Shown in pieces: positions 9,689 to 21,351 of a DNA stretch of 64,000 nt; position 1 is the first letter of the stretch, and each line of letters opens with the position of its first letter. The DNA is from Blastocladiella emersonii ATCC 22665. Taxonomy: Eukaryota > Blastocladiomycota > Blastocladiomycetes > Blastocladiales > Blastocladiaceae. The stretch covers positions 1,612,001-1,676,000 of the forward strand of contig JANHCV010000003.1 in assembly GCA_025594325.1 (NCBI GenBank), in the 5' to 3' direction. Under the pieces are notes generated by a model. The model saw only the letters and a list, made by a program, of their open reading frames with translations, ran no database searches and had not been told where the DNA came from. A program made the position numbers and the translations under genes.

Positions 9689-12600
9689 TTACTTGGCCTT
9701 CTTGGCCTTCTCCTCCTCCTCCTCGCGCAGGGCCTCGCGGAGCACGCGCAGGAACACCTCCTCGAGCGACGTCTGCGACAGGCCCCACGACTCGATCATG
9801 GGCTTGACCTGCTCGCTCTCGAGGACCGTGACAAAGGCGGGGACGCGCGGCGTGAACGACTGGGGCACGCGGTAGATGAGGGCGCCGCCGCTGTCGTCCT
9901 CGAGCTCGGCCTCGGGCACCTGCTGCTTGACCAGGTTCTTGACCGTCTCGAGGTGCTGCTTGTGGGTGGTGAGAGCAATGCGGTAGCCGATGCCGAACTT
10001 GGACTTGAGGCGCGTCGAGCTGCCCAGCGCGAACATGCGCCCGTTGACCATGATCCCGACGCGGTCGCTCAGCACCTACATCGGGGTCGTTAGTATGCGA
10101 TTTGAGCCCGTGTCGTTTAGATGCGAGTGCCTCCGTCTCCTCCATCGAATGAGTGGTCAAAAGTGTGATCCGACCCTTCTTGAAGTTCTCAAGGAAGGTC
10201 CACACGTGGCGGCGGTTGCGCGAGTCCATGCCTACACACGCGGGGCGCGGTGTCAGCGTCTGCGCATCGCGCTGGAGCAGCAGACAGAGCGTACCGGTCG
10301 TCGGCTCGTCGAGGAGGAGGATGCGCGGGTCACCGATGGTCGCAATCACGACGCTGAGGCGCCGCTTCATGCCGCCCGAGAAGGTGCCCGACGGCTGGTC
10401 CTTGACCTTCCACAGGCGCACGGCCTCGAGGCGCTCGCGGCAGATGAGCTCGATCTCGCGCTGCGACAGGTGCTTAAGGCCGCCGTACAGCTCGATGTGC
10501 TCGATGGGCGTCAGCTCGTCGAACAGGATGTCGTGCTGCGGGCAAATGCCCATCATCTCGCGGATCTGGTCCATGTCGTCGGTCACGCTGCAGCCGAAAA
10601 TGGTCGCGTCGCCCGCGGTGGGCGGGGTGAGGCCGGCGAGGATCGAAGTCGTTGCTACACAACTCCAACGTGAGCCGACAACCCCTGATATCATCAAACA
10701 CGTAGAAAAATGCCCAACTCGACTTGCCCGCGCCGTTGCGGCCCAGTAAAGCGAACAGGGTGCCCTCCTCGAGCGTCAGACAGAGCGACTTGACCGCGAC
10801 CTTGTCGAGCTTCGATGCGCCGAAGAGGTTGTTGCGGTAGATCTTGCGCAGGTTGCCGATCCGCAGCGCCGGGCTGATGTCTATTCATGCCGTGGATTAG
10901 TTTTCTCGAAAGTGTGGTGAGGTAGGGGGTGCGAAAGAAAAACGTACTCTTGTCAAACGCGACCTTGCGCTCAGCCGCGACGTCGTCGTCCTCGCGGTCG
11001 CACTTGAACTCGGGCTTGTCGCCGAGCGGCTGGTTGCGGTCGATAAAGTCCTGGAGCACCTTGTCCGAGGCCTTGCGCACGCCCCAGTAGCTGGGCTGCA
11101 GGAAGAAGACGGGCGAGTACGCGCGGCCGTACTCGTCCGGGATCACCTTGTCGAGGTACCACGCGAGCACGCCGTAGATGGCGATGTTCATGAGCATGAG
11201 GTACAGCGACGTCGCGGGGACCGGTACGTCGGGGACACGCGCGTCCGACCCGTACACGGGCAGCGACGCCTGCGGGATCTTGTCGTACAGCGCGCTGAAC
11301 GGGAATCCCGGACCAGGCGTGTTGGTGTTGGTCTACACATGACACGGGTACGAGGAATGAGCGATGAACGCGCCAAGTGACGCGAGTCGGACGAGAGCGC
11401 GTACCAGGACGTCGAACTTGCCCGTGGTCATGATCGAGATGTCGAGGTACAACCGCCCAAAGTTGAAGAACGGCAGGTGCATCAGGACGTAGTAGAAACC
11501 CGGGCTGGTGCCCGAGTCATACCAGATGTACCCAATGTAGCCCGACGAGAAGGCAAACGACTCGAACAGCAGGCCGATGATGAACACGAAGATGCCGATC
11601 AGGACCGCGACGCGGGCGCGGCGGCAAAACGTCGTGATGAAGAAGGCGAAGGCGACCATGGACAGCCCGAACAGGAAGAAGAGCAGGAACATGACGCCGA
11701 ACGCCGTGCCCGAGAAGGCCGTGAAGCCGCAGATCAGACCCATGACGGGCGTGACGATGGCAGCCACGGCGACGAGCAGCGCCTGCGTGACAAAGGTCGA
11801 GACCCAGAACACGGACGCCTTGAGGCCCATGGTCGCCATGGCGTGGCGCAGCAGCGTCTCCTTTTCGTTGACGACGGTCTGCAGCACCGAGATGAAGATG
11901 ACCTGGAGGCGTGCAGTGGGAGTTAGTGGACCATCGCCGCACTCGCCTTAGCGAGGAGCCGTACCATGACGCTGCAGAAGAAGAACATGGGGCCGAGGTT
12001 CGAGACGAGCGTGTCGGGGACGTAGTCGGGGGCGACCGTGGGCCAGTCCTTGACGTCAATGTCGATAAAGTTGGCGTTGGCGGGGCCGGCGATTCCCGGG
12101 AACGAGGCCGGGTCGGCCGTCGCGTTGGGCGTGGCGGCCACGGCGATAATGGCCTCGTCGAGCGCGCGCTGCATGGCGAGGACCTGGCCGTCGTAGATGT
12201 CGGATCCGTTGAGCGCCTGCGTGGTGTTGTACCAAAGCTGGTACTTGGCGGCGGGGAGGGTGGCCTGGAAGTGGACGCCGAACTGGGTCGAGTTGGGATT
12301 CTGCAGGACGTAGTCGTAGATGAAGTCTGCGCTCGGGACGGCGACGATGCCGACCTGACTCGAGGGCGGGGCGAGCGACGACAGCGGCTGCGCGGCGAGC
12401 TCGAGCGGGGCGAGCCCGGTGCGGGCGGCGTTCTTGGCGGCCATGGTGCGCATGACGAGGCGCGTCGCGTCGTTGTCGGGCGTGTACATGACCGTGATGC
12501 AGGGCCCCGCCGGCGTCGCGCCCTGGCACCGCACGACGCCCGAGAGCGGGTACGCCTTGGGGTTGAGCGTCTCGCGCTTCTGGCGTGCCGTGTACAGCGA

Positions 12601-12867
12601 CTGCAGCAGCAGCAGGAGCAGCGTGAAGATGACGGGCGCAGCCACGGTCTGCGCCAGCGTCGACTTCTTGTACCGCAGCGTGAGCCGCAGGTTGCGCTTC
12701 ATCATCACAATGAACTGGTTGAGCCACACGGGCAGCGTGCTGCGCTCGGGCACGCGCGGCGTGTAGTCCGAGTGCGCCGGCGCGAGGTTGTCGTTGCTGG
12801 CCGCGACGGCGATGGTGGTCGCCGGCGGCGCAGGCGGCGGCGCGGCGCCGCTACTGGTTCCGGCCAT
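9689..12867 (-). CDS. ABCA-subfamily ABC transporter (half-size)
   Basis: Seven exons: 11965-12867, 11405-11902, 10948-11332, 10719-10880, 10295-10654, 10125-10231 and 9689-10075; total 2802 nt, 933 residues. Order is one membrane domain then one nucleotide-binding domain. The membrane domain has an N-terminal anchor (TLAQTVAAPVIFTLLLLLLQ), a long luminal loop, then a cluster of helices (WVSTFVTQALLVAVAAIV, FGVMFLLFFLFGLSMVAFAF, AVLIGIFVFIIGLLFESF). The NBD has Walker A GRNGAGKSTT (assembled across an intron), Q-loop CPQHDILFD, signature SGTFSGGMKRRLSV, Walker B ILLLDEPTTG and the H-loop in LLTTHSMEE. The SGGMKRR signature and ABC2/CCMA style fit ABCA, the lipid-exporter subfamily; the substrate is unknown. 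The sixth intron (10076-10124) starts with GC rather than GT, and the fourth uses GTTGGG. The lysine/glutamate-rich tail (EEEEEKAKKAK) is probably cytosolic. Confidence 0.88.
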
Positions 12868-13370
12868 GGCGGGTGGGTGTGCAAGGGGAGGAGGGTCTAG
12901 CGCGAGCAGGTGCGAGGTCGATCCGTCGAGGGAGAGGGAGTTGCATCAAGTAGGGTTGCCGCCAAGGAGGGCCGGAGAGGAATCGCTCGGCCAAGGTCGG
13001 TGGCCCAGTACGCAGCACGCGGCGCGTCGCGCCGCCTGGTCCTCGTCCCCCGTCCTCGGGCGCCCCAGTCAGCCGCGCCCGCGTCTCATTTCGGGTGGAC
13101 TGTGGCGCAGGGCCGCGAGCCGAGGGCCGTCCGGATCTTCCGTCGGATCGAATAATACGGCGCGCGCGGCGCATCGGGGGTCTGTAACCCTACGAACCCC
13201 GAATTGTCTCGCGAAACGTGCTCGGAGACGCGACGCGTCCGTGTCTCGCACTTCGTCGCGTGCGCCACCCTGCCCCTCACCGCCGCTCGCCATCGGACTC
13301 TGAGGCAAACTCTGTTGGAGACACTGACAAATCACAAAGCGTCACGCCCACTCCGCTCATCGGGACGCGC
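12868..13370. other. Intergenic region upstream of the ABCA gene
   Basis: About 500 bp between the ABCA start and the short-chain dehydrogenase stop, both genes reading leftwards. It should hold the ABCA promoter and the dehydrogenase 3' UTR. Nothing else recognisable. Confidence 0.4.
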
Positions 13371-14233
13371 TCAGAACTCCAGCTCGAAGCCGTCGCGGTG
13401 GATGAACTTGCCCGAGTCCTTGATCGTGGCCTTGGCGATCTGCTCGTACAGCTTGGCCGCGCACTCCTCGGGGCCCATGTCGCCCTTACCGGCCGTCATG
13501 CGCGTCTGGATGTAGCCCGGGTGCAGCGCAATGAACGTCACGTCCTTGGCGTCGCACGCCAGCGTCTTGTTGACCATGTTGAGCGCCGCCTTGGACGCGC
13601 GGTACCCGTAGTAGGTGCCCGACGAGTTGTCGGCGATCGACCCCATGCGCGACGTGATCTGGATCACCTTGGCCGACTCCTTGCGCGGGCTCGCGCGCAG
13701 CAGCGGCAGCATCGCCTGGCTCACGAGCGCCGGCGCGATCGTGTTGATCTGGAACTGGCGCGTGAACGTCTCGGGCGTCAGCTTGCCGAGCTCGTCCGAC
13801 TCGAAGATGCCCGCGTTGTTGACCACCACGTCGAGGTGGTCCACCACGCCGCGCACGCGCGTCGCCAGGCCCTCGATCGACGCGTTGTCGGACACGTCGA
13901 GCTGCAGGACCGCAGCGGCGACCGTCGACAGCTACAGTGCGGTTCGCGGTACGCGGTATGCGTCAGTCTACCCGTCTCATGCTTTGGGATGCGCGATGCG
14001 GCAGCGCACCTCCTCGACAGCGGCCGGCTCCGTGTTGCGCGACGTGCCAATCACGTTGAAGCCGTGCTGGTGGAACTGCTTGGCCAGGTTGAGACCGATC
14101 CCGCTACACGGCAGAGGATCGGTCAGCGCGACGCGGTCCGCACTGCGCTGCGGCAGCTGATGCCGCTCGCTTACCGGTTGGCACCCGTGATGAGGACGGT
14201 CGGGAGCTCCTTGCGCATAAAGATGGCGGCCAT
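13371..14233 (-). CDS. Short-chain dehydrogenase/reductase
   Basis: Three exons: 14175-14233, 14010-14103 and 13371-13931; total 714 nt, 237 residues. The Rossmann cofactor motif is TGANRGIG, assembled across the first intron (G-A-N-R|G-I-G). Further SDR landmarks are NNAG (VVVNNAGIF), the catalytic Ser in ITSRMGS, and the Tyr-x-x-x-Lys pair in YGYRASKAAL, followed by HPGYIQTRM. This is the classical SDR arrangement and all three catalytic residues are present. Length and the HPGYIQT motif resemble carbonyl-reductase or sniffer-type SDRs; the substrate cannot be assigned. The start is the ATG at 14233, in a good context (CACCATGGCC). Confidence 0.88.
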
Positions 14234-14876
14234 GGTGTTGATTTCGTTGCAGGGACTGCGGGTGTCTGTCAGGGAGAGAGAGCGCGCGGATCGGCGTGAG
14301 GAAGCGAGGTGTTCGGGGCGAGCGAGACCACGGCGCTCGAAGCTGACTCAGCTCGGCTATTGCCGCCCTGCGAAGAGCTCGGCCTGGAACTCGGCTGCTA
14401 CGAGCTTACGGAGCATCAGCACGAGACAAACGTGAGATCGTGGGCTCCACAACAGCCGTGAGGGCCAGAGGATGTCGGGAGCGGAGAGGCGGCCTCTCGC
14501 TGGGCTCGCTGCGGGCGCTTGGACCAGTACTACGGTCCGCCATCAGTCAAGAGAACAGCGAGATGTGTTCTGTTGATCCGACGATGCAAGGGGAGCGAGA
14601 CGCGAGCTCGGCGTTGTGCAGGGGTTCCCCTGGCGTTGTGCCTTCGGGCGTCTCGACATGATCGCCACGAAGTCACATGGCTGTTCAACGCGTCCAGATG
14701 ATACGGTCGCGAGTGAAGGCCGCCTCGATCTCGCGACGTCCGCTCATGCACCACACTCCATGCGATCGAAAGTAACTGGAAGCATGAAACCCCAGCATGA
14801 TACTCGAAGCCGACGCGTGCGCGTGCGCCGTGCTGGCAGCCCATCGGCCATAAGCGCGCCGCGGTGCCCGCGCTAA
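14234..14876. other. Intergenic region between the dehydrogenase and the left inverted-repeat arm
   Basis: About 640 bp. It contains the dehydrogenase promoter and runs up to the breakpoint of the inverted duplication at 14877. No gene or RNA recognised; short open frames here lack family resemblance. Confidence 0.4.
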
Positions 14877-17178
14877 GGCGTCATCCTCGAGTCGGGCACG
14901 CACGCCGAGCTGGTGGCGCGCAAGGGTTTCTACTACGAGCTGGTGCGCAACCAGCAGGTCGAGGGCGGCGACAAAAAGGAAGACGTCGAGGAGGAGGAGG
15001 ACGAGGATGCCGCCGAGGTCAAGCTGGAGCGGGCGGCGAGCGTCAAGTCGACGGGCTCGCTGGCGCACACGAGCGCCGTCCCGAAAACCATCTACGACGA
15101 GGTGTCCGACGAGAAATGGCCGTTCGTGCGCGCGATGCGGCTCAATTTCGACATGTGGCCGTGGACGCTGCTCGGGCTCGCGGCGGCGATCGTGGCGGGC
15201 GCCATCACGCCGTCGTACGCGCTCGTCTACGCGCGCGCCATCACCGACTACGGCAACGCGTACTCGTACGTGAACGGCGCCCTGGTGCCCAAGGTCGCCG
15301 AGCTCGAGCGGCTCGGGTCGCAGTGGGGCGTCGTGTTCCTGGTGATCGCCATCATCGCGGGCGTGTCCAACTACCTGCAGACGCTCGCCTTCACGGTGTC
15401 GGGCGAGTCGATTGTCATGAAGATGCGCGACATGTGCTTCGGGGCCATGGTCGCGCAGGAGGGCGGGTTCTACGACCGCAAGGAGAACTCGGTCGGGTCG
15501 CTCGCGGGCAAGCTGGCGGTCGAGTCGTCGCTGGTGCGCAAGCTCGTCGGCGACACGCTGGGCACGATCACGCAGGTGTCCATGTCGCTGCTGATTGGCG
15601 CGATCCTGTCGCTCTACTACTGCTGGCAGCTGTCGCTGGTCGTGATCGCGTGCGCGCCCATGATCATCGTGTCGGGCATGTACCAGTCGCGCGCGCAAAA
15701 GGGCCTGGCGGGGATGAAGGCCGACAACGAGGCGTCGTCGCTCAGCTCCGAGGCCGTGTCGAACGTGCGCACGATCGCGTCGCTCGGGCTCGAGAAGCGG
15801 TTTTTGGCGGAATACGACCACCTGCTCGAGGAGCCGACGCGGCACGCGCGCGTCGGGTCGCTGCTCGGCGGCGCGGCGTTTGGGTTCTCGAACGCGGCCA
15901 ACTGGATCGTGTACGCGGTCGCCTTCACGTACGCGTCGCGGCTGATCGGGTGGGGCATCTACTCGTTCCAGGACGTGTTCCAGGCCATCACGACGGTCAT
16001 GTTCAGCTCCATGATGGGCGGGCGCATCGCCACGTTCCTGCCCGACTACAACAAGGCGCGCACGGCGGCCATCGAGGTGTTCCGCCTGATTGACCGCAAG
16101 CCGTCAATCGATATCTCGCGGCAGGCCGAGTCGATCCCGAAGCTCGAGAACGTGCGCGGCGAGATCACGTTCGAGGACGTGCACTTCCGGTACCCGTCGC
16201 GGCCCAAGGTGCGCGTGCACCGCGGCCTCTCGTTCAAGATCCCGGCGGGCTCGCGGGTCGCCCTCGTCGGTTCCAGCGGGTGCGTTTTTCTTAAATTTGA
16301 CTCTGCTCATCCCGAAAGCATCCACTCACACTTGTGCCTCGTGTCGCGCAACACAACAGATGCGGCAAGTCGACGGTGATCCAGCAGCTCGAGCGCTTCT
16401 ACGACCCGGCGCGCGGTCGCATCCTCATCGACGGCGTCGACATTGCGTCCGTCGACCTGCACAGCCTGCGGTCGACGCTCTCGCTGGTCGGCCAGGAGCC
16501 GATCCTGTTCGACGGGACCGTCATGGACAACATCAAGTACGGCGCCGTCGACCCGTCCAAGGTGACGGACGAGGAGGTGTACGAGGCGGCGCGCCAGGCC
16601 GACGTGCACGATTTCATCAGCAACCTGTCGCAGGGCTACCAGACGCCGGTCGGCGAGCGCGGCGGCATGCTCTCGGGCGGGGTACGTTCGTTGTTTCTGC
16701 CATGTGCTTCTTCGCGGGAGGACCAGATCACTAATGCTGTCGCTCCGTCCACTCACCCTCCCACAGCAAAAGCAGCGCGTCGCCATTGCCCGCGCCCTGA
16801 TCCGCAAGCCCAAGGTACGCCATCTCTCACCCTCATCTTCCCAACCCTCGCGACTGCCTCCCGCACCCGCCCACCCACACACTCGACCATCGCCTCTGAC
16901 GCTCATTTCGCGCCCAAATCTAGATCCTCCTCCTCGACGAGTGCACTGCGGCGCTTGACTCGGCGTCCGAGGCCGCCGTCCAGCAGGCCCTCGAGGCTGC
17001 GTCGCGCGGGCGCACCACCATCTCGATTGCGCACCGGTTGAGCAGCATTGTGAACTCGGACATTCTTTTCGCGCTGGACAAGGGCCGCCTCGTCGAGCAG
17101 GGCACGCACACCGAGCTGGTCGCCAAGCGCGGCTTTTACTTCAAGCTGGTCGAGGCGCAGATGGACTCGGCCCACTAG
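14877..17178 (+). pseudogene. 5'-truncated copy of the ABCB transporter gene (membrane domain 2 + NBD2)
   Basis: The copy starts inside what is the end of NBD1 in the full gene ([13 protein letters not shown]) and is directly preceded by an in-frame TAA (14874-14876). Exons match the full gene: up to 16279, then 16360-16681, 16767-16814 and 16924-17178, with identical splice sites. All downstream frames are open, so a message started at an internal Met (for example MRLNFDM at 15136) could still give a half-transporter of one membrane domain plus NBD2: Walker A GSSGCGKST, signature [15 protein letters not shown], Walker [13 protein letters not shown]. No recognised promoter was copied. I therefore call it a truncated pseudogene while noting that its coding content is undamaged, which implies a very recent origin. 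Confidence 0.85.
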
Positions 17179-18268
17179 ACGCCGCCGTTGTTTGGTGTGA
17201 CTCTTTCGTAATACTAGTATCTATCTCCCTGTCCACCTCTGCCCGCTCGTTTCTCTCGTCCTCTCGTCCAGTGAAGGTGTGGGTGGCGCCGTGTGGCTGG
17301 TGTGGCGCAACGCGTCCCGTCTTCGCGGCCGACACTCTTTACAGTGTCGCGCCCAAACAACCGCACACGAGCGGAGCCGTTGCGGATGCGTGCGCAGCGG
17401 CTCATTGCTCGGCCAAGTTCCTCAAGCCGCCGCCGCCACCGCCGCCAAATGGCCGAGCTCGCGGCGAGTCGATGCCGTTCCCCGCTCAGTCGCGCAAGAT
17501 GGTTCGCAACGCGGAGGCGCGCTCCACGGCCGTGGTCCACACGGAGCGATCGAGACAACCGGTTCCGTCCGAACCAGGCTTGAGGTTAGCGGACGCTGGT
17601 TCTGGCCAGAGCCAGGAGCGAGAGTCCTTCAGCCAGAGGGTCCGGGCCATTCGGCTCACTCTGACCTCATGTCACTCAGCTCGTGACCAAGTGCGCGTCG
17701 GATTGTGCAGGGAGGTGGGCTTGGGCTTGGGCCGAGAGTGCTGGGAGCGCTCTCGCCGCGGCAAGGTGCTCGCTCGCACGACGCGGGTGGCGCGAAGCAG
17801 ATCCACGCTGCGCCGGCCGCGCGGGCGACGCCGCGTGTTTTGAGGAGGAGCGGGTCCGCAAGCGGCTTCGCGCGCCCAACCTTTCGTGAGTTGGCGGGTT
17901 CCGAGCGCAGCGGGGATGGAATTGAGGTGGAGGTGGAGGCGGAGGTGGAGGCGGAGCAAGTTCAGGAGGTTGGGAGCGGGCCGCACTTCCGGGTGCCACG
18001 GAGGACCGGCTGTCGTCGCCGCCGCCGCCACGTCCACCCCACGCACGCAAGGCGTCGAGGATTCACACCGCGTCGCAGGGAGGTGGGCGGGCCACTGGTC
18101 GACTGGACCGCGGGCGGCGGGGGCCGCATTGTCATCGTGCTCACGCTCGGGCCAGCCACGGCCGCCATCGCCGCGGGCGCTTCGAAACTTGGTGGGCGGG
18201 CAGGCGCAACTCCCCCGAGCAACCGGCGCAACGTGACCTGGTTTCCTGTCGAGCAAGATGAGGAGAAT
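17179..18268. other. Duplicated DNA downstream of the truncated ABCB copy
   Basis: 1090 bp of the left repeat arm beyond the stop codon, identical as far as I can see to 25484-26573. It contains several open frames in all directions but none resembles a protein family. It presumably contains the 3' UTR and polyadenylation region of the ABCB gene. Confidence 0.5.
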
Positions 18269-18987
18269 GCAGCGGCGGCGCATGCGTGGTTCGGGGTCGC
18301 CGACAAGCGGGCGGATCCGAAAGCACCCGTGGCGCCCGGCGCTGTATCTCTTGGCTGGTCGTGCCCAGCGTGCAACCACGCGATACCTGTCGTCACCGTG
18401 ACCGCGCAGGTCGTGATTCAGCTCCGCGCGCACGCCGCCTGGAGCGCGCAGTGGTTGCTCGTGTGTAGTGACGCGATGTGTGCATAGTACACGCGCTACA
18501 CCGCGTCAACGGCGCGCGGCGCGCGTACCTGCTGTGCACCGACCGCACGGAGATCGTCTACTCACGCAACGCGCTGCACCGCTAACTCGCCAAGTACACG
18601 CACCCGTTCAACGCTGACAAGGCGGCGGCGACCACGGCCAAGGTGAACCGTCGCCCGCGCTGTGCTTCTCGCGCACGCACGCGAGTTCCGCGCAGTCTAG
18701 AACGCCGCACCCAGGTCGAACTCGCGTCGCTCCTCACGTTTATGCGGGGCGCGGGAGCAACGGCGGTGGTGGTCAAAGCGGGACGGCGATCTCATGGAGG
18801 GTTGAATGAATAGCTTCCACATGTTGCTTAGCTCGGGACGAGATAGGCCAGTGGCCGCACAAGGCACAGGCAGAGCTTGAGACACAGGCGCGGGCGACTC
18901 AGCTCGACACGCGCTGAGATATAATCTGGGCCCTCGGCGGGATGAACTTCGCGCGCGGCAACAAAGCTGACGCGCGCGCCTCGACGT
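18269..18987. other. Spacer DNA between the left repeat arm and the candidate transposon
   Basis: About 720 bp. The stretch 18480-18660 reads like a decayed coding fragment on the + strand (for example RAYLLCTDRTEIVYSRNALH interrupted by a stop at 18583), but I cannot name a family. Otherwise nothing recognised. Confidence 0.35.
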
Positions 18988-19006
18988 CATCGCAAAACCT
19001 GCAGCA

Positions 19007-19460
19007 GCGGTTCGGGGCCTGATCGCGGCCGGATCGCGGCCAGAAAGCAGCATCCGGGCCGGATCTGTGATATTACCCTGACGCGGACCGGATCTGGCTC
19101 AGACGCCGCGCGGGCGGCGCGAGCGGGGTCGGGGCAGCGTCTGGGCAGCGTTGGGGCGGTATCCGGCCCAGATCCGGCCCTGATCAAGCCGTGATCCTGC
19201 CCTGATCTCGCCCAGGTCCGGGGCAGAGGCTGCCGTGATGCCGCCGCGAAGTGCGCACCGATCGTGTCACGATCCCGCTCGCATCGTGGCCGGATCCGGG
19301 CACACGTCGCAGTCAGATCCTGGCCGTATCGTCGCCAGATCCGGGCCATGTCGCGCTCAGATCCTGGCCGTATCGTCGCCGGATCCGGGCCATGTCGCGC
19401 TCAGATCCTGACCCAGTCGGGGAGTCATCCGCATAGCATTCGGGTATATATATATACAAT
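19007..19460. repeat. Subterminal repeat region with a 44-bp tandem unit
   Basis: A region dominated by GGATCCGG/GGCCAGATC-type words. A 44-bp unit beginning AGATCCTGGCCGTATCGTCG starts at 19315 and 19359, with the start of a third copy at 19403. The two full copies differ at one visible base (CCAGATCC against CCGGATCC). It ends near an AT-rich TATATATATA tract at 19446. Confidence 0.7.
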
Positions 19461-19567
19461 ATCATCATATCGGAACACGCTTGGGCGGCCGGCCGGCCGG
19501 CCTGCCCGCCCGCTCGCCCGCCCCCACCCCACGGTCAACAGCGTGTGCGCGCGCGCGCGCCCTTGGC

Positions 19568-21351
19568 CTACTTCTTGGCCTTGGTCTTCGTTCTCCGCGG
19601 CATCGAGATGGCGAGCGCCGCGAGCGTCGCCGCGCGCTTGGCGCTGGGCTTGCGCACGCGCGTCGACTTGGCCCGCGTCGCGGGTGGCGCGTTCTTGACG
19701 TTATTGGTCGGGTCCGTCTCCTGCGTGACTTGAGCATCGGACCACGCTGACTCGTCGTCCTCGGCGCGCTCGTCGTCCTCGATGACGCCACCCTTGGACG
19801 CCGCCGACTGGCGCAGCTTGGCCTCGGTCTCGCCGTCGACCACGCCCGCTGGATCTTGAGCAGCAGCCGCAGCATCGACGGCCGCGGCCGGCGAGGTGAG
19901 CCCGTGTGCCGCGCCGACTTGGGGCTCGACCACGGACCCGCTGGTCGGTGTCGCACTGGCACCGACACCTGCAGCAGCGGAGCGATGGGCTGGGAGGTGG
20001 GAGCGATGGCATGAGCGTCAGCGTCGGTCACTCGGACGCGGAGACAGCAGCGAAGGGAAGGGAGCATACGACGAGGCCGCTGCTGCAGTGGCGGAGGTGG
20101 TGGTGGCCGAGGTGGTGGCGGGGTCGGCGAACGTGGACGACGAAGGGGACTGGCGTCGCTCTCGCCGCCCCCGTCATCGTCGTCGGCGTCAGCGTCGGCA
20201 CGAGGGAGCGGGGACGAGGGGAAGGGCGCGGTCGTAGTCTCGACGGGCACGAGCGAGGGCGCGCCGGTGGCGAGCGGGACCGCGGCCGAGGTCGAGGCCG
20301 ACATGGTGAGCGAGGCCGGGCCGCTACCGTTGCCGCTGCGCGCGAGCAGCTCGAAGATACCGGGGTCGAGGCCGTTGTGGGCAGCGAGGTGAAGAGGCGA
20401 CGCCGGGTTGCCGGGGTTGATGAGCATCGACGACGTGTTGCCCGACGGCATCTCGACCGCGTAGCCCGAGTCGGAGAAGGGCACGGCGCCGGCGGGTACC
20501 GATGACGAGGCCGAGGCCGCTGCTGGTGCCCCGGCGATGGCGAGGCCGGACGCGGGCGTGGCGGTGCTCGGCGGCGGGGCGGTGAACCACGCGAAGCCCG
20601 TACCGTACCCACGTCGGGCACACGTCTGCGGAACAGCACCGAGAAGCCGGTCACCTTCTCGGTAAAGTCGGGTTCCGCCACGACCTTGCGGAGCTTGGTG
20701 AGGTTGGATTGCCGGTCCGACTGGTTGCGGAAGTCACCCCACCCCTTCGCGGGCGACAGGGCCGAGCCCAGCTAGGCAGCGCGCGCGCGCAGGGGTGAGC
20801 AGGCTGCAGAAAGAAAGCGGCGGTGATGGCGGAGGCGCAACGTACCACGGCGAGAAGTAGAGCGAGGAAGCACTGGGCGCGGTTGACCTTGAGCACGGCC
20901 CCGTCCAGTTCCTGCAGCACCAGCACAGCGATGGATCCAAAGGATACATTCGCTATGAGGGCAAGGTCGGAGGGGGAGGGGAGGGGCGAATGAGGGGTAC
21001 GAGTCGTGTCGAGGGATGGGCAGACGCACGCAACGTACAGTTCACGGACGACAGGAGGACGCCGTCGAGCAGCACCTCGAGGATCGTGTTCGGGTTGCCG
21101 GCCGCGTCGAAGAGCACGTTGTTGGTCCACGCAGGCTCAAGGACGCCCATGTTGCCGGCCTTGGCGGCCTTGAAGGCGGCGTGCGCCGTGTCCCAGGTCC
21201 CCGAGGCGATCGAGGCGTTGTTGACCAGCTTCTGCTTGATGAACTTGAGGACCAGCGTGAAGAGGTTGGAGCTCGTCCGCCGTCGTGTCGAGCGGCAACA
21301 CGGCGGGCGCCGAGCCGGACGACGGGCCGGGCGCGGGTTGGTGCGACGCCA
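19568..21351 (-). CDS. Hypothetical multi-exon protein inside the candidate transposon
   Basis: I do not recognise this gene. Reading leftwards, coding-like segments are: a start near 21351 (MASHQPAPGPSSGSAPAV); a hydrophobic helical stretch (SNLFTLVLKFIKQKLVNNAS... NTILEVLLDGVLLSSV) to about 21037; an exon about 20849-20956 (NVSFGSIAVLVLQELDGAVL); an exon from about 20774 (LGSALSPAKGWGDFRNQSDR... VTGFSVLF); a Ser/Pro/Ala-rich part with one ankyrin-like motif (SPLHLAAHNGLDPGIFELLA); and an acidic then basic tail ending SMPRRTKTKAKK, possibly nuclear. Introns with GTACGTTGC donors separate the first segments in phase. The change from the start codon to the SNLF frame near 21270 and the junctions near 20610 and 20000 are not resolved, so the model may be incomplete or the gene damaged. 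Confidence 0.4.

Larger units (their letters stand above)
14877..18268 (+). repeat. Left arm of a 3392-bp near-perfect inverted repeat
   Basis: Every position x in this arm pairs with 43752-x on the opposite strand (25484-28875) with no net insertion or deletion. Comparing the arms through translations of all frames I found a single difference: G at 16169 against A (sense) at 27583, synonymous in a Thr codon. The arm holds the 3' half of an ABCB transporter gene plus 1090 bp downstream of its stop. The outer edge lies inside an exon, so this arm is the truncated copy and the right arm the source. The inner edge carries a shared 14-nt word (18259-18272 against 25470-25483). Confidence 0.95.

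Noticed and set aside
14685-15845. Long minus-strand frame (386 codons) opposite the truncated ABCB copy
   Set aside because: Arg/His/Leu-rich translation without motifs, antisense to clear ABC transporter sequence; the same shadow appears at the other repeat arm.
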